Assembly: GCF_009917485.1 (NCBI RefSeq)
Contig: NZ_QZDT01000005.1
Location: forward strand, 1-64,000
Length of the DNA: 64,000 nucleotides
Reading direction: 5' to 3'
From: Parablautia muri
GTDB lineage: Bacteria; Bacillota; Clostridia; Lachnospirales; Lachnospiraceae
In this document: positions 16,868 through 24,957 of the stretch, piece after piece
How positions within the stretch are numbered: position 1 is the stretch's first letter
How the letters are laid out: each line of letters opens with the position of its first letter
Notes under the pieces: model-generated
Told to the model about the DNA's origin: nothing
Database searches by the model: none
Seen by the model: only the letters and a program-made list of their open reading frames with translations
Program-made: the position numbers and the translations under genes

Positions 16868-19288
16868 CTATTGTCTTAATTCAATTCCCATGCTTTCAAG
16901 TCCGTTTAATATTTTTTTCATGGCACCTGTAACATCATTTTCGTCCAAGGTACGGTCTTTTGCCCTGAATGTGATAGAATAAGCCACTGACTTATATCCT
17001 TCCTTAATCTGCTCTCCTTCATAAATATCAAACAAACTGCAGGACTCCAGCAACTTTCCGCCTCTTTGCTCAATCATTGCCTCTATCTGCCCGGCCAGAA
17101 TATCTTTGGGGACCACCATGCTGATATCTCTTGAAACAGCGGGGTATTTTGCAATTCCTTCATATTTTCTGTCAAAGGTTGCCCTCTCTACAATATATGG
17201 CATATCCAGTACCGCCACATAAACTCTTGTATGAATATCATAGCTGTCACATACAATCGGATGAATCTCTCCAATATATCCGACCACTTCTCCATCATAT
17301 TCGATATCAGCCTGTCGTCCCGGGTGAAGGAAAGGCTTGCAGGAGAGCGGATTGTACACTGTCTTCTTATCCATACCAATTGCATCAAAAAATTCCTCCA
17401 CAACCCCCTTCATGGTATAAAAATCGCCATCTCCATACATACCAAGAGTAAACTGCATTCTTTCCTCCGGAAGCTGCGTCAAAGGAAATTCATGAGGCAG
17501 GTAAATGTTACCAAGCTCATACAGCCTTACATCCTTATTTCTTCTGTTATAGTTGGTTGCCAGAGAGGTAAGCATTCCATTTAAGGAAATAGTGCGCATA
17601 ATGGAAAAATCTTCTCCCAAAGGGTTCGCTATCACAATTGCATTCCGCAAAGGCGAATCCTCCGGCAGCAAAAGCTTATCGAACACCTTCGGACTTTCAA
17701 AGGAATAATTCATCCCTTGTGAAAAACCGCAGTACTCTGCAATATCTCTTGCTTTTTGTTCGATGCGGAGTTTATAGGAAATTTTCCCGGCAGTTGCCTC
17801 CCCATTTGGCAAGGTGGTAGGAATCTTATCATATCCAAAGAATCTGGCTACTTCCTCAGCTATATCCGCACAGCATCCAAGGTCTTGTCTGTAGGTGGGC
17901 ACAATCAGGTCATTTGTCTCCTGATTATATTCGATATCCAGCATCTTGAAGATGTCCAGCATATCTTCCTTTGTAATATCTGTCCCCAACAGAGCATTGA
18001 TTTTATTCGGCTCAAACTGAATTTTTTCTTTTTCTTTCATAGGCTGGCACACATCCACCATACCGCTTACCACTTCTCCACATCCAAGCTCCTGGATGAG
18101 CTGGCAGGCACGGTTAATTGCATCTTCTGCATTATGAGGGTCAAGCCCCTTTTCAAACTTTCCGGAAGCGTCTGTGCGCAGGCCAAGTCTTTTGGCCGAC
18201 TTACGAATATTGGCACCGTTAAAGGTAGCTGCCTCAAACAAAACTGTCTTCACATTGTCAGTGATTTTGCTGTTTTCACCGCCCATGATACCTGCGATAC
18301 CAATTTCTTTTTCCCCATCGCAAATCATAAGTATGTCCTTATCCAGCTTTCTTACCTGTTCATCTAAGGTCTGAAATTCATCACCATCCTTGGCGCGGCG
18401 CACAATAATTTTGTGACCTGCCACCGTATCCAAATCAAATGCATGCATAGGCTGGCCATATTCCTCCATCACGTAATTGGTGATGTCAACTAAATTGTTG
18501 ATGGGGCGTATACCGCTGGCGCGGAGTCTTTTTTGCATCCATTCCGGTGAAGGTGCAATCTTTATGTTGGTACAGACCCTCGCACAGTATCTGGTACACA
18601 GATCGGCATCTTTAACCTCCACAGAAACGTAATCCTTTATATCCTCGCCGTTTTCCTTTACTGTAACAATCGGAGGAACAAAGGGCTTGCGGAAGGTAGC
18701 CGCCGCTTCTCTTGCAATACCAAGCACACTGTAGCAGTCCACTCTGTTAGAGGTAATCTCGTATTCAAATACCGTATCGCGCATGCCAAGCATCTCCACG
18801 GCATCCGTCCCCACCTGTACATCCTGCGTGAAAATATAAATGCCGTCCTCCGGCGCCTCCGGGTACATGTTCCGGTCAGAGCCAAGCTCCTCTATGGAAC
18901 ACATCATACCATTTGACGTGATTCCCCGCAACTTACCGGCCTTAATCTTGATTCCCTCCTCCGGCAAAGGCCCTCCGTCATGGCCTCCCGCCACTTTTCC
19001 TCCGTCAAGCACCACAGGAATTTTGTCTCCCTCCTTCACATTAGGGGCTCCTGTTACAATTTGAATTACCTCTGTTCCAATGTTTACCTGACATACAATC
19101 AGTTTATCCGCATCCGGATGCTTTTCTATCTTTTCAATCTGTCCGACCACAATCTTCTCCAGATTTTTATCCAGTCTTGCATAATTTTCTACCTTTGTTC
19201 CCGTAAGGGTCATTGCATCGCAATATTCCTGATCCGTGCATGATAAATCAGGCACATACGCTTGTATCCATGATAGTGCAGTGTTCAT
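16868..19288 (-). CDS. pheT: Phenylalanyl-tRNA synthetase beta subunit
   Basis: An 806-residue subunit of the heterotetrameric enzyme that charges tRNA(Phe). Domains in order: tRNA-binding EMAP-like domain (residues ~40-150, VVGQIEKIEKHPDADKL), B3/B4 editing domain (~210-390), B5 domain (~400-475), core, and the C-terminal ferredoxin-fold anticodon-binding domain (KYPAVSRDISMVVPK to the end). The start ATG 19288 follows GGAAGGAAAAG. It follows pheS by 75 nt in the same transcript, which the T-box at 20517-20830 controls. Confidence 0.95.
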   Translation of the reverse strand: MNTALSWIQAYVPDLSCTDQEYCDAMTLTGTKVENYARLDKNLEKIVVGQIEKIEKHPDADKLIVCQVNIGTEVIQIVTGAPNVKEGDKIPVVLDGGKVAGGHDGGPLPEEGIKIKAGKLRGITSNGMMCSIEELGSDRNMYPEAPEDGIYIFTQDVQVGTDAVEMLGMRDTVFEYEITSNRVDCYSVLGIAREAAATFRKPFVPPIVTVKENGEDIKDYVSVEVKDADLCTRYCARVCTNIKIAPSPEWMQKRLRASGIRPINNLVDITNYVMEEYGQPMHAFDLDTVAGHKIIVRRAKDGDEFQTLDEQVRKLDKDILMICDGEKEIGIAGIMGGENSKITDNVKTVLFEAATFNGANIRKSAKRLGLRTDASGKFEKGLDPHNAEDAINRACQLIQELGCGEVVSGMVDVCQPMKEKEKIQFEPNKINALLGTDITKEDMLDIFKMLDIEYNQETNDLIVPTYRQDLGCCADIAEEVARFFGYDKIPTTLPNGEATAGKISYKLRIEQKARDIAEYCGFSQGMNYSFESPKVFDKLLLPEDSPLRNAIVIANPLGEDFSIMRTISLNGMLTSLATNYNRRNKDVRLYELGNIYLPHEFPLTQLPEERMQFTLGMYGDGDFYTMKGVVEEFFDAIGMDKKTVYNPLSCKPFLHPGRQADIEYDGEVVGYIGEIHPIVCDSYDIHTRVYVAVLDMPYIVERATFDRKYEGIAKYPAVSRDISMVVPKDILAGQIEAMIEQRGGKLLESCSLFDIYEGEQIKEGYKSVAYSITFRAKDRTLDENDVTGAMKKILNGLESMGIELRQ

Positions 19289-19363
19289 TTCTTTTCCTTC
19301 CCTTCCCATTGCAAACCTTAGCTTAAGCTACGCGGCTGCTAATGATTATCAATGTAAAAAAAT

Positions 19364-20383
19364 CTAAAACTGTCTCAAAAAACGAATATCGTTTTCATAA
19401 AGCAGGCGCATATCATCAATTTCATATTTTAGGAGAGCAATTCTCTCAAGCCCTACGCCAAAAGCAAATCCCGAATACTTCTCAGGATCAATTCCACTCA
19501 TGGTAAGCACGTTAGGGTGCACCATGCCGCAGCCTAAAATTTCAATCCAGCCCGCTCCCTTACAGAAACGGCACCCCTTACCGCCGCACTTAAAACAGGA
19601 AACATCCATCTCAGCGCTTGGCTCTGTGAAGTTGAAATGGTGGGGACGGAATTTCACCTTGGTATCCTCCCCGAAAAGCTCTCTGGCAAACTCTGCTAAG
19701 GTTCCTTTTAAATCGGCAAAGGTAATATGTTTGTCAATCACTAATCCTTCAATCTGGTGAAAAGAAGGAGAATGGGTTGCATCTACTTCATCTGAGCGGA
19801 ACACCCGCCCCGGTGCAATCATCCGAATCGGCAGCTTTCCCTTCTCCATCTCATGTACCTGCGTGCTGGATGTCTGGGTTCTCAATAGAAAATCCCCATT
19901 GATATAAAAGGTATCCTGCTCATCCTTAGCCGGATGATCCGCCGGAATATTGAGCGCCTCAAAATTATAATAATCGGTCTCCACCTCAGGACCTTCCACC
20001 ACCTCATATCCCATACCGACAAAAATACGTTCCACTTCCTCTAACGCAATAGTATTGGGGTGACGATGCCCTACATTATTCTTTTTCGCCGGAAGCGTCA
20101 CATCAATGGTTTCATTTTTCAGTCTTGTCTCCAAAACCGCTTTTTCCATTTTTTCTTTTGCCTGCGCCAAAACAGCTTCAATCTCCTGCCTTGTCTCGTT
20201 TACCATCTGTCCGACTTTGGGGCGTTCCTCGGCCGCCACGTCCTTCATACTTTTTAATACGGCGGTCAGCTCGCCTTTTTTGCCCAGATAGCTTACCCTA
20301 ATCTCATTTAACTTATCCAGCGCATCACTGTTTTGGATTTGTTTTAAGGCCTCCGCCTTAATCTGTTCCAGTTTTTCCTTCAT
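19364..20383 (-). CDS. pheS: Phenylalanyl-tRNA synthetase alpha subunit
   Basis: A 339-residue catalytic subunit. The N-terminal coiled coil (to ~85) precedes a class II core with HPNTIALEEVERIF, FRSDEVDATHSPSFHQ (motif 2 region) and FAFGVGLERIALLKY (motif 3). A cysteine cluster C-x2-C-x4-C-x2-C (SCFKCGGKGCRFCKGAGWIE) is present, as in many Firmicutes PheS proteins. It is the first gene of the T-box-controlled pheST operon. Confidence 0.95.
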   Translation of the reverse strand: MKEKLEQIKAEALKQIQNSDALDKLNEIRVSYLGKKGELTAVLKSMKDVAAEERPKVGQMVNETRQEIEAVLAQAKEKMEKAVLETRLKNETIDVTLPAKKNNVGHRHPNTIALEEVERIFVGMGYEVVEGPEVETDYYNFEALNIPADHPAKDEQDTFYINGDFLLRTQTSSTQVHEMEKGKLPIRMIAPGRVFRSDEVDATHSPSFHQIEGLVIDKHITFADLKGTLAEFARELFGEDTKVKFRPHHFNFTEPSAEMDVSCFKCGGKGCRFCKGAGWIEILGCGMVHPNVLTMSGIDPEKYSGFAFGVGLERIALLKYEIDDMRLLYENDIRFLRQF

Positions 20384-20516
20384 GCTTTCCTTCCTTTCCC
20401 TGTAAGATTAACCGCCCCGGCCCTCATATCTGGGGCAAAGGCATACCTTACAAATATCCTTATTCATTAAGAACAAACGCTATCGCACTCTGCCAGCCGG
20501 CTTTTTGTAATAAAAT

Positions 20517-20830
20517 GTCCCCTGTGCGATTAAGCACAAGGGACGAATATTCTCCGCGGTACCACCCAAATTCCTGCCGTTCGGCAGACTCTCACTTCAC
20601 TTAACGCGTGCCACGTTCAAACTTATTGACAGATATCTAAAAAACTATAAAAACCGCTCTTATATCTGCGTTAGGTTTGACAGCTCCGGTGGGAAATTCA
20701 CATCTGCTATACTCTTTCACTCCGTATAGCATTACATATCTGAACTCAAGGAAGCTTTCAGCCGATGACTTCCTCTCTCTGACAGAAGATATCCTGCTAC
20801 TTAAACACCTTCACAGCTTTTTCCTATTTG
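20517..20830 (-). promoter_or_regulatory. T-box riboswitch (Phe), with terminator
   Basis: On the minus strand, GGGTGGTACCGCGGAG (20552-20567) is the conserved T-box antiterminator sequence. It is followed by a terminator with GTCCCTTGTGC/GCACAGGGGAC arms (20517-20544) and TTTTATTA. Upstream, stem I sequence begins near AAGTAGCAGG (about 20795). A GAATTTC segment places a TTC specifier at 20693-20695, the phenylalanine codon, in agreement with the pheST genes downstream. Uncharged tRNA(Phe) should bind and stabilise the antiterminator. Confidence 0.92.
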
Positions 20831-20877
20831 CAACGGTCTGGGTTACCCAAACCGTTCCCTTTCTGACTTTCCTTATT

Positions 20878-21735
20878 TTAGCCAATCTTTTCCCGCTTGT
20901 CAATATGCTTTTTCCCTATAAAAAACTGAAAAGCCGGTTTGAAATAACGGTTCATATACGCCCCTGCCAAAATAATATACATGGCGGCATACAGCCAAAG
21001 CATCAAAATAATGATTGTGGTCAAGCTGCCATATGTATTAAATCCGTTAAATTCATCTATGTATATGGAAAATACCCATGTCATAACACTCCATCCCACT
21101 GCCGCAAATCCGGCCCCTGGTAGCTGAAGCTTAAAGCCTGTGTGCACCCCTGGTACATAAGCATACATAAGGGCAATCACTACTGTAAGCACAATCCACA
21201 TAAAAGGCGTCCGAAAATGCATCAGCAGTACAAACAGATAGGCAGTCTGAGGAATGATTCCCACAATGATTCCCACCAGAGAGTTTCCAAACACCATAAT
21301 AAGGAGCGACAGGAGCACCGCTAACAAAAGCAGCACGGTATACAGGCTGGCTACCAGACGCAGCAGCACATAGTTCCTGTCTTCCTCCACATCATAAACT
21401 GCATTCAGCCCACGCATCAGAGCCAGCACGCCCTTTCCCGCCGACCACAAGGTACCAATCGCTGTCACAGATACAATTCCAATGGATTTACCATAAACAT
21501 CATCAATAATACCCACCAAAAATGCGTTCATTGCATCGGGCGAAATCAATTTTACAAGGTTCATAAGGTTTGCCTTTGTAACGGGCGTATAAGGTATAAT
21601 CGAACACAGTAGCATCAATGCCGGAATCAAGGATAGAAAAAGGAAAAAAGCTGTACTTGAAGCAAAAGCACTGATATTTTTTTTACTCATATGCTTTCCA
21701 AAATCATATCCGATAAACAATAACCTTTTTAGCAT
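20878..21735 (-). CDS. YihY/BrkB-family membrane protein
   Basis: A 285-residue integral membrane protein with about six hydrophobic segments. It matches the YihY/BrkB family (ISAFASSTAFFLFLSLIPAL at residues ~18-37, later SVTAIGTLWSAGKGVLALMR and NGFNTYGSLTTIIILMLW). The family was once called ribonuclease BN; its real role is unclear, and transport has been proposed. Start chosen at ATG 21735 with GGAG 5-6 nt upstream; the longer frame from 21756 lacks a site. No operon partner overlaps. Confidence 0.85.
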   Translation of the reverse strand: MLKRLLFIGYDFGKHMSKKNISAFASSTAFFLFLSLIPALMLLCSIIPYTPVTKANLMNLVKLISPDAMNAFLVGIIDDVYGKSIGIVSVTAIGTLWSAGKGVLALMRGLNAVYDVEEDRNYVLLRLVASLYTVLLLLAVLLSLLIMVFGNSLVGIIVGIIPQTAYLFVLLMHFRTPFMWIVLTVVIALMYAYVPGVHTGFKLQLPGAGFAAVGWSVMTWVFSIYIDEFNGFNTYGSLTTIIILMLWLYAAMYIILAGAYMNRYFKPAFQFFIGKKHIDKREKIG

Positions 21736-21881
21736 AATTCTCCATACTTCCAACAACCAGTCAGTCTGCCATCCTTTAGCATCCCCTTAAGGCTCTACCC
21801 TCGGGAAGCAAAAGCATCCATGTTTGTTGGATAAAATCAAATTTTTATGTCAATTTTCCGCGGTGCTATCAGCCGCATATC

Positions 21882-24257
21882 TTAATAAATTTTATCAATC
21901 TCACAATCTGTATAATAGAAAGAAAGAATAGCTTCACAGCTAAGCCCCTGAAGTCCCATACTCTTTGCCCCATTTTGGGACATGCCGACCCCATGGCCAT
22001 AGCCGCCGCCAAATATACTATATCCTACCACATTTTCATCCTTTTTATCAACATCTATTATCAGATAAGCGCTGGGCAGCAAAGCGGCGCTCTCATAGCC
22101 TGAACCATCCTGCCTGATAATCTCGCCTCCCTGGTTTAAAACATATCTAATATTATATTCAGAAATCACCTTATAGGTCCCTTTGTCCGTTTTCACCAAA
22201 AGCTCATCCATAACGCCGCCTTCTTTACGTCTGAAACATTGAATCTCATAAACATTTTTAAACTTTTCCGGCTCTTTTGCTTCAAAATCTTCCGGATTTT
22301 CCTCCGGCTCCCCCTTTCCATGAAAGGTAAGCACCTTATTCGCTCCTGCTGCGTACCGCTCTTTTAACCTTTGATAAAAAAGAGAAACATCCAGCTCCGT
22401 CACCTGATACTGCCATCTGAACCACGCTTCATCTTTCTCATAAGCATTTTCATCCACCAGAGAAATATAGGCTCTGAAATTTTCCTCCTGGGAAAGCTCT
22501 GCCGCAACAGGTTCCTCTCCCTCCTCATCCTGCCATCCAATATGTACGGAGCTTAAATAAGGCATCTTTTCTTTTTGCTCCTCATTCCAAACGCCGGCAT
22601 CTGCACCAAATCCGCAGGATGTGGAATAATAATAGGTACTCACAGGCTCCTGCTCATACAAAAGAAGCATTCCTGCCGTTTCCTTCACCGCCTTAGTTGA
22701 CGCAATATTTTCCGCAATATTGTTATAAACCTGATAGCTTACACTGTCGTCCACATGAGCCCCTAACTGCCCGTAGCCTGGCTGTGTCAAATATCGGTAT
22801 CCATAAGTTCTTGCGCAGATCGCCTGTGCCTTAAGCGCCTCGGACGGATAAGAGGCAGGCATCTCGCTTGGAACCACCGAATAGAGATATTCCTCTAACA
22901 GTATCTCATTAATGAGCGCAAGCCCGTCTTCCGTTTTTACGATCTCAAAGCTCCCTCTATAGGCCGGTGTCCCCTGGCTGCGTCCTAAGGAAAGCACCTC
23001 AATCTTTCCTGTGTTAATTTCCGGTTTTACCTCTACCCTGTCTCCTGAAAAATAATCGCTATCCCTCTCAAGCACAAGCTCCTCTCCTCCAAGTATCTCC
23101 TTCTGCTTCCGCTCCTCATAAGGCCCATAATAAACTGTCATGTTGTCCTGACTTTTTAAGATAAGTCTGTCATGATATAAACTGCTGAAATTATCGCTTT
23201 TAATCGCCACCCGTATGGTTTCCATTTTTTCCTTCCGGGCAATCAAAAAGGCGCACACCTCTCCGTCCTCCAGCACAAAGTCAGAGAAATCATAGCCGAT
23301 AGATAGTTCCGTCAGTTCCGTTTTTTGCAGCTTTTCATAAAGCTGATATCCCACACAGCTTTCCTTTATAGAGATTTTACCATAGCCTTCCAATTCAATC
23401 TGCCCCTGTTCCATACCAAGAAGCTTTCCACTGATCCGTTCTGCTTTCACCGCGGCCCGCGAAATTATCCCATTTTGATAAAACAAATCCGCAACCTGTT
23501 CTCTGGTCTGTTCCGGTGTCCCTAAAGGGGCCTGCACTTCCCCTAAAACCTCATATCCTTCATAAAAGAAACGAATCCTCGTATCTTCTGCCTCCATGAT
23601 CCAAACATTCTTAAGACTTCCTTCATCAGGCAGACATTCTAACAGGGTAAGAAGTCTCTCGCCGTGAACATATGCCCGCAGGGAAGTAAAGGAAAGTCCT
23701 GCAAACTGATCGGAAGCATACGTATAGACACTTCCATCCCTTCCAAGAAGACAGCCATCCTCAAGACGCTTTTCTCCTTCTAAGGCAGAATTACCGCACA
23801 AAATTTCCACCGTTTCTACCCGGATTACATCCTCTAGTCCAAAAAATGCTATCAATTTATCATAGCTGTCATACCAGTCCTCTTTTAACAGCAAAAACTC
23901 TCCCTTGTACTTCTTCTTGTATAAAATATCATCTCGAAACCTGTCATTTTTTTCTGACTGCCCTTCCTTTCCCAGCAGACATTCCAAAAGCAGACAATAT
24001 GTATCATAGCTTATCCCCTCCGCCTCCAACGTCAGATACCGGTCACCGTATTCTCGCAAGGTACTTATATCAATCCCCTTTGCCCCTGCCTGCACCAATT
24101 CATCTAAAAGAATCTTCACATCCCCGGCCGGCATAAACGCCCCTTCCGGCTGCTCCAATTGAAAAAAAGTCTCATCCTTATAAATCAGCCAGATAAACAG
24201 TAATGCCAAAACGACTACGGCAATCACTTTCACTAAAATCCTGTCACTTTTTTTCAT
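21882..24257 (-). CDS. Large SpoIID/LytB-domain membrane protein
   Basis: A 791-residue protein. An N-terminal membrane anchor (residues ~8-28, VKVIAVVVLALLFIWLIY) is followed by a ~390-residue region I do not recognise. The SpoIID/LytB domain begins near LLEEYLYSVVPSEMPASYPS and ends with GGGYGHGVGMSQNGAKSMG, so the conserved Glu of the lytic transglycosylase (PSEMP) is present. SpoIID cleaves peptidoglycan during engulfment in sporulating cells; a vegetative cell-wall role is equally possible here because the protein is more than twice the usual length. Confidence 0.8.
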   Translation of the reverse strand: MKKSDRILVKVIAVVVLALLFIWLIYKDETFFQLEQPEGAFMPAGDVKILLDELVQAGAKGIDISTLREYGDRYLTLEAEGISYDTYCLLLECLLGKEGQSEKNDRFRDDILYKKKYKGEFLLLKEDWYDSYDKLIAFFGLEDVIRVETVEILCGNSALEGEKRLEDGCLLGRDGSVYTYASDQFAGLSFTSLRAYVHGERLLTLLECLPDEGSLKNVWIMEAEDTRIRFFYEGYEVLGEVQAPLGTPEQTREQVADLFYQNGIISRAAVKAERISGKLLGMEQGQIELEGYGKISIKESCVGYQLYEKLQKTELTELSIGYDFSDFVLEDGEVCAFLIARKEKMETIRVAIKSDNFSSLYHDRLILKSQDNMTVYYGPYEERKQKEILGGEELVLERDSDYFSGDRVEVKPEINTGKIEVLSLGRSQGTPAYRGSFEIVKTEDGLALINEILLEEYLYSVVPSEMPASYPSEALKAQAICARTYGYRYLTQPGYGQLGAHVDDSVSYQVYNNIAENIASTKAVKETAGMLLLYEQEPVSTYYYSTSCGFGADAGVWNEEQKEKMPYLSSVHIGWQDEEGEEPVAAELSQEENFRAYISLVDENAYEKDEAWFRWQYQVTELDVSLFYQRLKERYAAGANKVLTFHGKGEPEENPEDFEAKEPEKFKNVYEIQCFRRKEGGVMDELLVKTDKGTYKVISEYNIRYVLNQGGEIIRQDGSGYESAALLPSAYLIIDVDKKDENVVGYSIFGGGYGHGVGMSQNGAKSMGLQGLSCEAILSFYYTDCEIDKIY

Positions 24258-24345
24258 CGCAATCTCCTATCGCATGATTTTAAGCAAATCAATCCACTAT
24301 TCCATATTACCAGCATTCCTGCCAAACACCGGTTTATTTTTACTA

Positions 24346-24378
24346 AAGAAAAAGCAGCCTGAAAAGGCTGCTTTTCTT
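24346..24378 (-). terminator. Strong terminator ending the ncRNA gene
   Basis: AAGAAAAGCAGCC/GGCTGCTTTTTCTT arms with a 5-nt loop, and T-runs on both strands. It lies about 90 nt upstream of the SpoIID gene start. Confidence 0.8.
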
Positions 24379-24599
24379 CTGTTTGCAAATACACTTTCAT
24401 GTATTTGTTATCCCCAAAATGCCGGTTCCTGCCTTTTGACTCCTAGCCCGCGCTAGGTGGGTCACCGCAACCTGCGCTTTTGCCTTCCCTTCCAATCCTC
24501 TAAAAGAGTGAGGGCTTGACAGCCGCCAGATGATGTAGGAATCCCGTTTAAAGTATCTGTAGGTTCAAAATTAACAGGAGTTGTCGCACATTTCAGGTT
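24346..24599 (-). ncRNA. Small RNA gene, possibly 6S-like
   Basis: A textbook promoter on the minus strand (24606-24634) points into a ~250-nt stretch that ends exactly at a strong terminator (24346-24378), and no good protein frame fills it. The RNA can form a long closing stem: AAATGTGC and CTCCTG near the 5' end pair with CAGG and GGCATTTT near the 3' end. Inside are small hairpins (CCTAGC/GCTAGG; CTCTTTTAGAG). A long closed rod with a central bulge is the form of 6S RNA, a regulator of RNA polymerase; I suggest 6S without being able to test it. Confidence 0.5.
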
Positions 24600-24605
24600 A
24601 ATCCT

Positions 24606-24634
24606 ATTATATCCAATATTCATGTAAAATACAA
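24606..24634 (-). promoter_or_regulatory. Sigma-A promoter of the small RNA gene
   Basis: On the minus strand TTGTAT (24629-24634) and TATAAT (24606-24611) are separated by 17 bp. Transcription should begin near 24599. Confidence 0.65.
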
Positions 24635-24667
24635 CTACTAATTGACGAACTTTCCGCGTCACAGTTC

Positions 24668-24872
24668 GTTACTTTTCACATGTTGGCCAATAGACAGCTT
24701 GGGAAAACAAATATTCCAAAAGGAATCCTTGGAAAAACGTCACGCATTTATGCGTGTGCGCTTAGGTGAGGTTTTTTTCGAACCTAGCGTCTGCTACGTT
24801 TTTACAGAGCGAAAGCGCGGTGACGCCTAAATATTTGTTTTTCCAAGCGTCCTCTGGCCAACGTGTGAGTAA
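24668..24872 (+). mobile_element. MITE-like element, copy 1
   Basis: A ~205-bp non-coding unit bounded by imperfect terminal inverted repeats of about 45-50 bp: GTTACTTTTCACATGTTGGCC at the left end, then GACAGCTTGGGAAAACAAATATT; the right end is its reverse complement with a few changes. A second copy, ~85 percent identical, lies in opposite orientation at 55552-55758. It has no gene, so a transposase would have to act in trans. Confidence 0.75.
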
Positions 24873-24916
24873 ATGCACAAACCTGGCTGAATCGTTACCT
24901 TTCCGCACACATAAAT

Positions 24917-24942
24917 ACAGACTGGCCATAAGGCCAGCCTGT
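24917..24942 (-). terminator. Terminator of pckA
   Basis: ACAGGCTGGCC/GGCCAGTCTGT arms with a TTAT loop on the minus strand, followed by ATTTAT; it begins 15 nt after the pckA stop. Confidence 0.6.
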
Positions 24943-24957
24943 ACAATTTGATCTTAT

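Noticed and set aside
20829-20858. Hairpin AACGGTCTGGG/CCCAAACCGTT as a terminator of the YihY gene
   Set aside because: It has no T-run on the minus strand; it may be part of the T-box leader or a processing site.
24462-24662. 66-codon minus frame
   Set aside because: The promoter-terminator layout and the self-pairing favour an RNA gene; its start would precede the -35 box.
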